From: Verpa conica
Taxonomy: Eukaryota; Ascomycota; Pezizomycetes; Pezizales; Morchellaceae
Direction of reading: 5' to 3'
DNA length: 64,000 nucleotides
Assembly: GCA_033030425.1 (NCBI GenBank)
Contig: JAUFSD010000006.1
Span: forward strand, 310,001 to 374,000
How positions within the stretch are numbered: position 1 is the first letter of the stretch; each line of letters opens with the position of its first letter. This document shows positions 61,347 to 64,000 of this stretch, piece after piece. The notes under the pieces are model-generated. The model ran no database searches. It was not told the DNA's origin and saw nothing but the letters and a program-made list of their open reading frames with translations. Both the position numbers and the translations under genes were made by a program.

Positions 61347-63453
61347 TTATATCACCCTACCATTACCCCCACCTTGATATGCTTGATATCCAGGTCTACT
61401 ATTATCTGGTTGTGTGTAACTACCCGGGCTAGTAGGCCTGGGGTATGATGGGTATGTTCTTTGCCCCATACTCTGTCCTCCTACAATCGGCGAAATTGGC
61501 GAATGCAACCCCGGAACTACCGGTGAAGCTGGACTGTGTAAATACTCCAGAGGACTATTTGGGCTGCCCCCCATTATATTATAGTGGTCCGGTAACCTCA
61601 CATCATTTGGTCTTTGCTGCTGATGCCCCGAAAGACTTAGCATATAGTTGACTGTCGGATATGCCAATCCACCTCCCATCTGGTTCACTGACGACGGATT
61701 CTGCTCACGATAATGTCCGTGGTTTGGAGGAGGCGCAATGGCGTGGCCGTAGCCTGATGATGCGACCTGTTGCGAATATGGTGATGGAGGAGCCTGGGGC
61801 CTTTGCCGTCCAGGTAATGGCGATGAGTGCATCTCAACTGGTTCAGGTGAATAACCCCCGTAACCACTCGTCTGAACCTTGAGAGTGTTGATTTCTGTTT
61901 TCCCGGCATCCGGGGAAGGGTGTACAGGAAGTGAATCTGGACCCAACGGAGGTGGTGGAGAACTATCCCTCCTACCTGCGAAACCTGCAGCGTTCCCGAC
62001 AAGGCCGGAGGCTTCTTCGATTTTCTGGCGCTCGCGAATCTTTTCAGCGTCGCGGTGCCGGCGGGACATACCACAGATGAGCCAGCGGGTTCCACGAGCT
62101 GTAGCGCGGACGATATCCCATGGGTTGAATGCGTCGAGTAGGGAACCCATGACTGGGGTCATCTTATCTGGGCCTAGATTGTATTCCTTCCATGAAAATG
62201 CAAATAGATGAAGAATAGCAAAGATAATCATCTCGAAGCAGATCAGTAGAGAATTAAAACCGACAGAGATATCACCGAGTGACATGTATTTAGAAGATTT
62301 GATGACGCCGGCTGAGGTAAGGAAGTCAAGAATAATCTATTAATAGTTGTTAATATTACTATTTGGAGTTGGTCGATTGTTTCACGAAGGAATGACAAAC
62401 CATCTGCCAAAAAGAGAAAAAGATAACCAACTTGATGCATAATAGCTTAAAGAAAGGTTTATTAGGTGCCAAGGGCTCTTTAAGGCCCATGTAAAATGCA
62501 ATGAGACAATACATCGCAATTGTAACAGCAACCATATTGAAAAACATGGTCCACAGGTGGGCGTACTTCGGGTGTAGCGACTCCTCACAGTAAACACCGG
62601 TTGCCTGTGTAGCGGTTGCGATGATGGTCATTGCAACCCGGATGAAAACATATTGGAAGATTCCGATCCAGATGATCTACGCCCGGGATCCTTATTAGAA
62701 TCGACCCCCAAGACATTAGGTGTGGGGAAACCAACATTGAACCAAGTCAAGCCACTACGTGGCATAGCCATCTTCTTACATGGCCAAGGCCATGGTTTTA
62801 TGACTAGTGTTGCGAAGAAATTCTTTTGCCCTCGGAGAGTTGGATGAATGTAGTTGCACAGCAGCGCGAAAAACGCAGCTATCGCAAAAGCCTCATAGCA
62901 GTCCTATTCCATGTTAGTTAAAAGTAGGGAAGTATGAGCAAAGACCACATACCCGTGCGACTTCCCAATAGATGGCATGCCAGTACCAGACGTAGGAAAG
63001 CCATGAAGTGATAGCATAGATTGGGACCATAAGAAGAATACGAATGATGCTGTTCATCAAATATTAGTCCACCTATCCGACCGATCTTTTGATAAAGAAG
63101 AGTTAAAAGGAAACCCACTGTCGCTGTTCACCAGGTTTTGTGTAGTGCCCCGCATGTTGATAGACTAAGAATAGTGAGATGATGGTAGCTATTATAGCGC
63201 ATCCCTATAAACACACTCGTTCAAATTAGATTTCGTGAACATTGAGAATTGTGCCTGAAAAAGCAAGACCTACACCGCATATTAACCATCCTAAAGTATG
63301 CAGAGTGAAATTCCCGACGATATTATCGGTATCCCCTAAAATACCAACCGCGACTCAGGTTAGCCACGGCACGCGATCAACAACCCTTCCATCAGAATAG
63401 GGGGACGAACAGTGAGTTTCTGAGAGCGTAGAGTTACAAGTCGAGTGAACCAT
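61347..63453 (-). CDS. TMEM184/Hfl1-like (DUF300, Ost-alpha family) membrane protein
   Basis: Seven exons (63453-63411, 63335-63274, 63204-63119, 63049-62953, 62903-62736, 62676-62401, 62336-61347) give 573 residues. The family (organic solute transporter Ost-alpha/TMEM184/DUF300) has seven membrane segments. In fission yeast the member Hfl1 sits in the vacuolar membrane and recruits lipidated Atg8. Landmarks are 'HYTKPGEQRHIIRILLMVPIYA', here split by an intron after 'EQR', then 'DCYEAFAI', 'SGLTWFNIIWIGIFQYVFIRVAMT', broken by an intron after 'WFN', and 'KLVIFFSFWQ'. After the last helix (about 350) comes a long cytosolic Pro/Ser/Gly/Tyr-rich tail. Introns 1, 3 and 5 use GTTCGT, GTGGGT and GTTGGT donors. 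The assignment to the family is firm; the Atg8 link is by homology only. Confidence 0.92.
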
Positions 63454-64000
63454 AGTGAAGCTTGTCTTCCAGGACAGCTACAACGACGACGACGGCGACT
63501 TAGAACTTGAATACTCGGAAGTCGGAGGGGGGTCGTGGCGAGAATCAGCAGCTTGAAGCCCTATGCTCGGTAGTGTCGGGACGCGTGGACCTAACAAATG
63601 TGCGGCGCATTTAATTAGAGGGTTTCTCCGTGAACATCCTATGTGGCTTACAAGAACAGCCCCTGCGCCACAGTGTATTGTCGTCATTTCCAGCTGCGAT
63701 AAAGCTTGATCGTTACTGTTTCCGGGGATCACTCCGATCTTTGCCTGATCAGAAACGGTCCGAACGGCAATACTGCTCCGCCGCCTGTCGCTTATGTGCT
63801 CTTGTGGCATCACGATACCAAATTTTCTTTCTTTAAAAATATCTTGTTTCCCTCTGGGTGTTCTTAAGAGACGCAAGTTCCGATACGGGTTCCGTGCCCA
63901 CAAACGCTAATACTCAGCTAAGGCTTGGAGTTTGATCACCATTTGTTACTCTGATGAAACCAGTGAGGCATTGCTCGAGATATGTGCCGTCGATCCGTTC
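63454..64000. other. Upstream region of the Hfl1-like gene
   Basis: Promoter/leader of the minus-strand gene. A 141-codon minus frame (63478-63903) ends 25 bp before the ATG in another phase and lacks motifs; at most it is an upstream frame in the leader. Confidence 0.5.

Noticed and set aside
1..64000. CRISPR array, rRNA operon, telomere repeats, transposase gene
   Set aside because: No regularly spaced repeats, rRNA-like segments, TTAGGG arrays or DDE/reverse-transcriptase motifs were seen on either strand.

Overview
The window is nuclear DNA of a filamentous ascomycete (Pezizomycotina). Nearly every recognisable gene is split by short introns (mostly 45-75 nt, a few of 145-450 nt) with GT..AG ends and CTAAC/CTAAT-like branch sites. 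The gene set is also typical: Cdc24 with a C-terminal PB1 domain, FWD-1-like F-box/WD40, a fungal Hfl1/TMEM184 homologue, and secreted enzymes with CBM1 cellulose-binding modules. Low gene density (about 14 genes in 64 kb, AT-rich gaps of 2-5 kb) and CBM1-tagged plant cell-wall enzymes suggest a saprotroph or plant-associated species. A Pezizomycetes-like lineage is possible, but that is a guess. I found no rRNA, canonical tRNA, CRISPR array or transposase gene.

Layout. 1-5.9 kb: gene-poor, with a small inverted-repeat element and a tRNA-derived SINE-like sequence. 6.0-8.2 kb: multi-pass membrane protein. 10.3-12.6 kb: secreted, probably GPI-anchored 5'-nucleotidase. 16.7-17.4 kb: GNAT acetyltransferase. 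21.1-25.0 kb: CDC24 (Cdc42 exchange factor). 27.1-28.8 kb: PLP aminotransferase. 29.4-31.5 kb: F-box protein with a basic Lys/Thr-rich N-terminus. 32.6-35.5 kb (minus): F-box/WD40 ubiquitin-ligase receptor. 37.2-37.8 kb: MITE copy A. 39.1-40.1 kb (minus): RraA-like aldolase. 42.6-43.4 kb: repeat-bearing secreted protein with dibasic sites. 44.8-46.2 kb: sucrase/ferredoxin-like (AIM32 family). 47.2 kb: pogo-like MITE. 48.7-50.1 kb (minus): secreted endonuclease/exonuclease/phosphatase with a C-terminal jacalin-like domain. 51.7-52.8 kb (minus): kinase-like phosphotransferase. 53.4-54.9 kb (minus): CBM1-pectate lyase. 56.2-56.6 kb: MITE copy B. 57.1-59.1 kb (minus): CBM35-GH26 mannanase-CBM1. 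61.3-63.5 kb (minus): Hfl1/TMEM184-like vacuolar membrane protein.

How the genes fit together. Most are unrelated housekeeping genes (polarity, protein turnover, membrane traffic). The right third is enriched in minus-strand secreted enzymes: the jacalin-tagged phosphodiesterase/nuclease, the pectate lyase and the mannanase. All three have signal peptides, and the last two carry a cellulose-binding module, which fits joint attack on plant cell wall. Several genes look frame-broken at first (F-box protein, RraA, mannanase CBM1) but become intact once short introns are removed; the exon coordinates given were checked for reading phase by hand. No obvious multi-gene novel system is present. The most unusual items are the kexin-site repeat protein, the two CxxC pairs inside the F-box protein, the possible APH-1-like membrane protein, and the non-autonomous elements.
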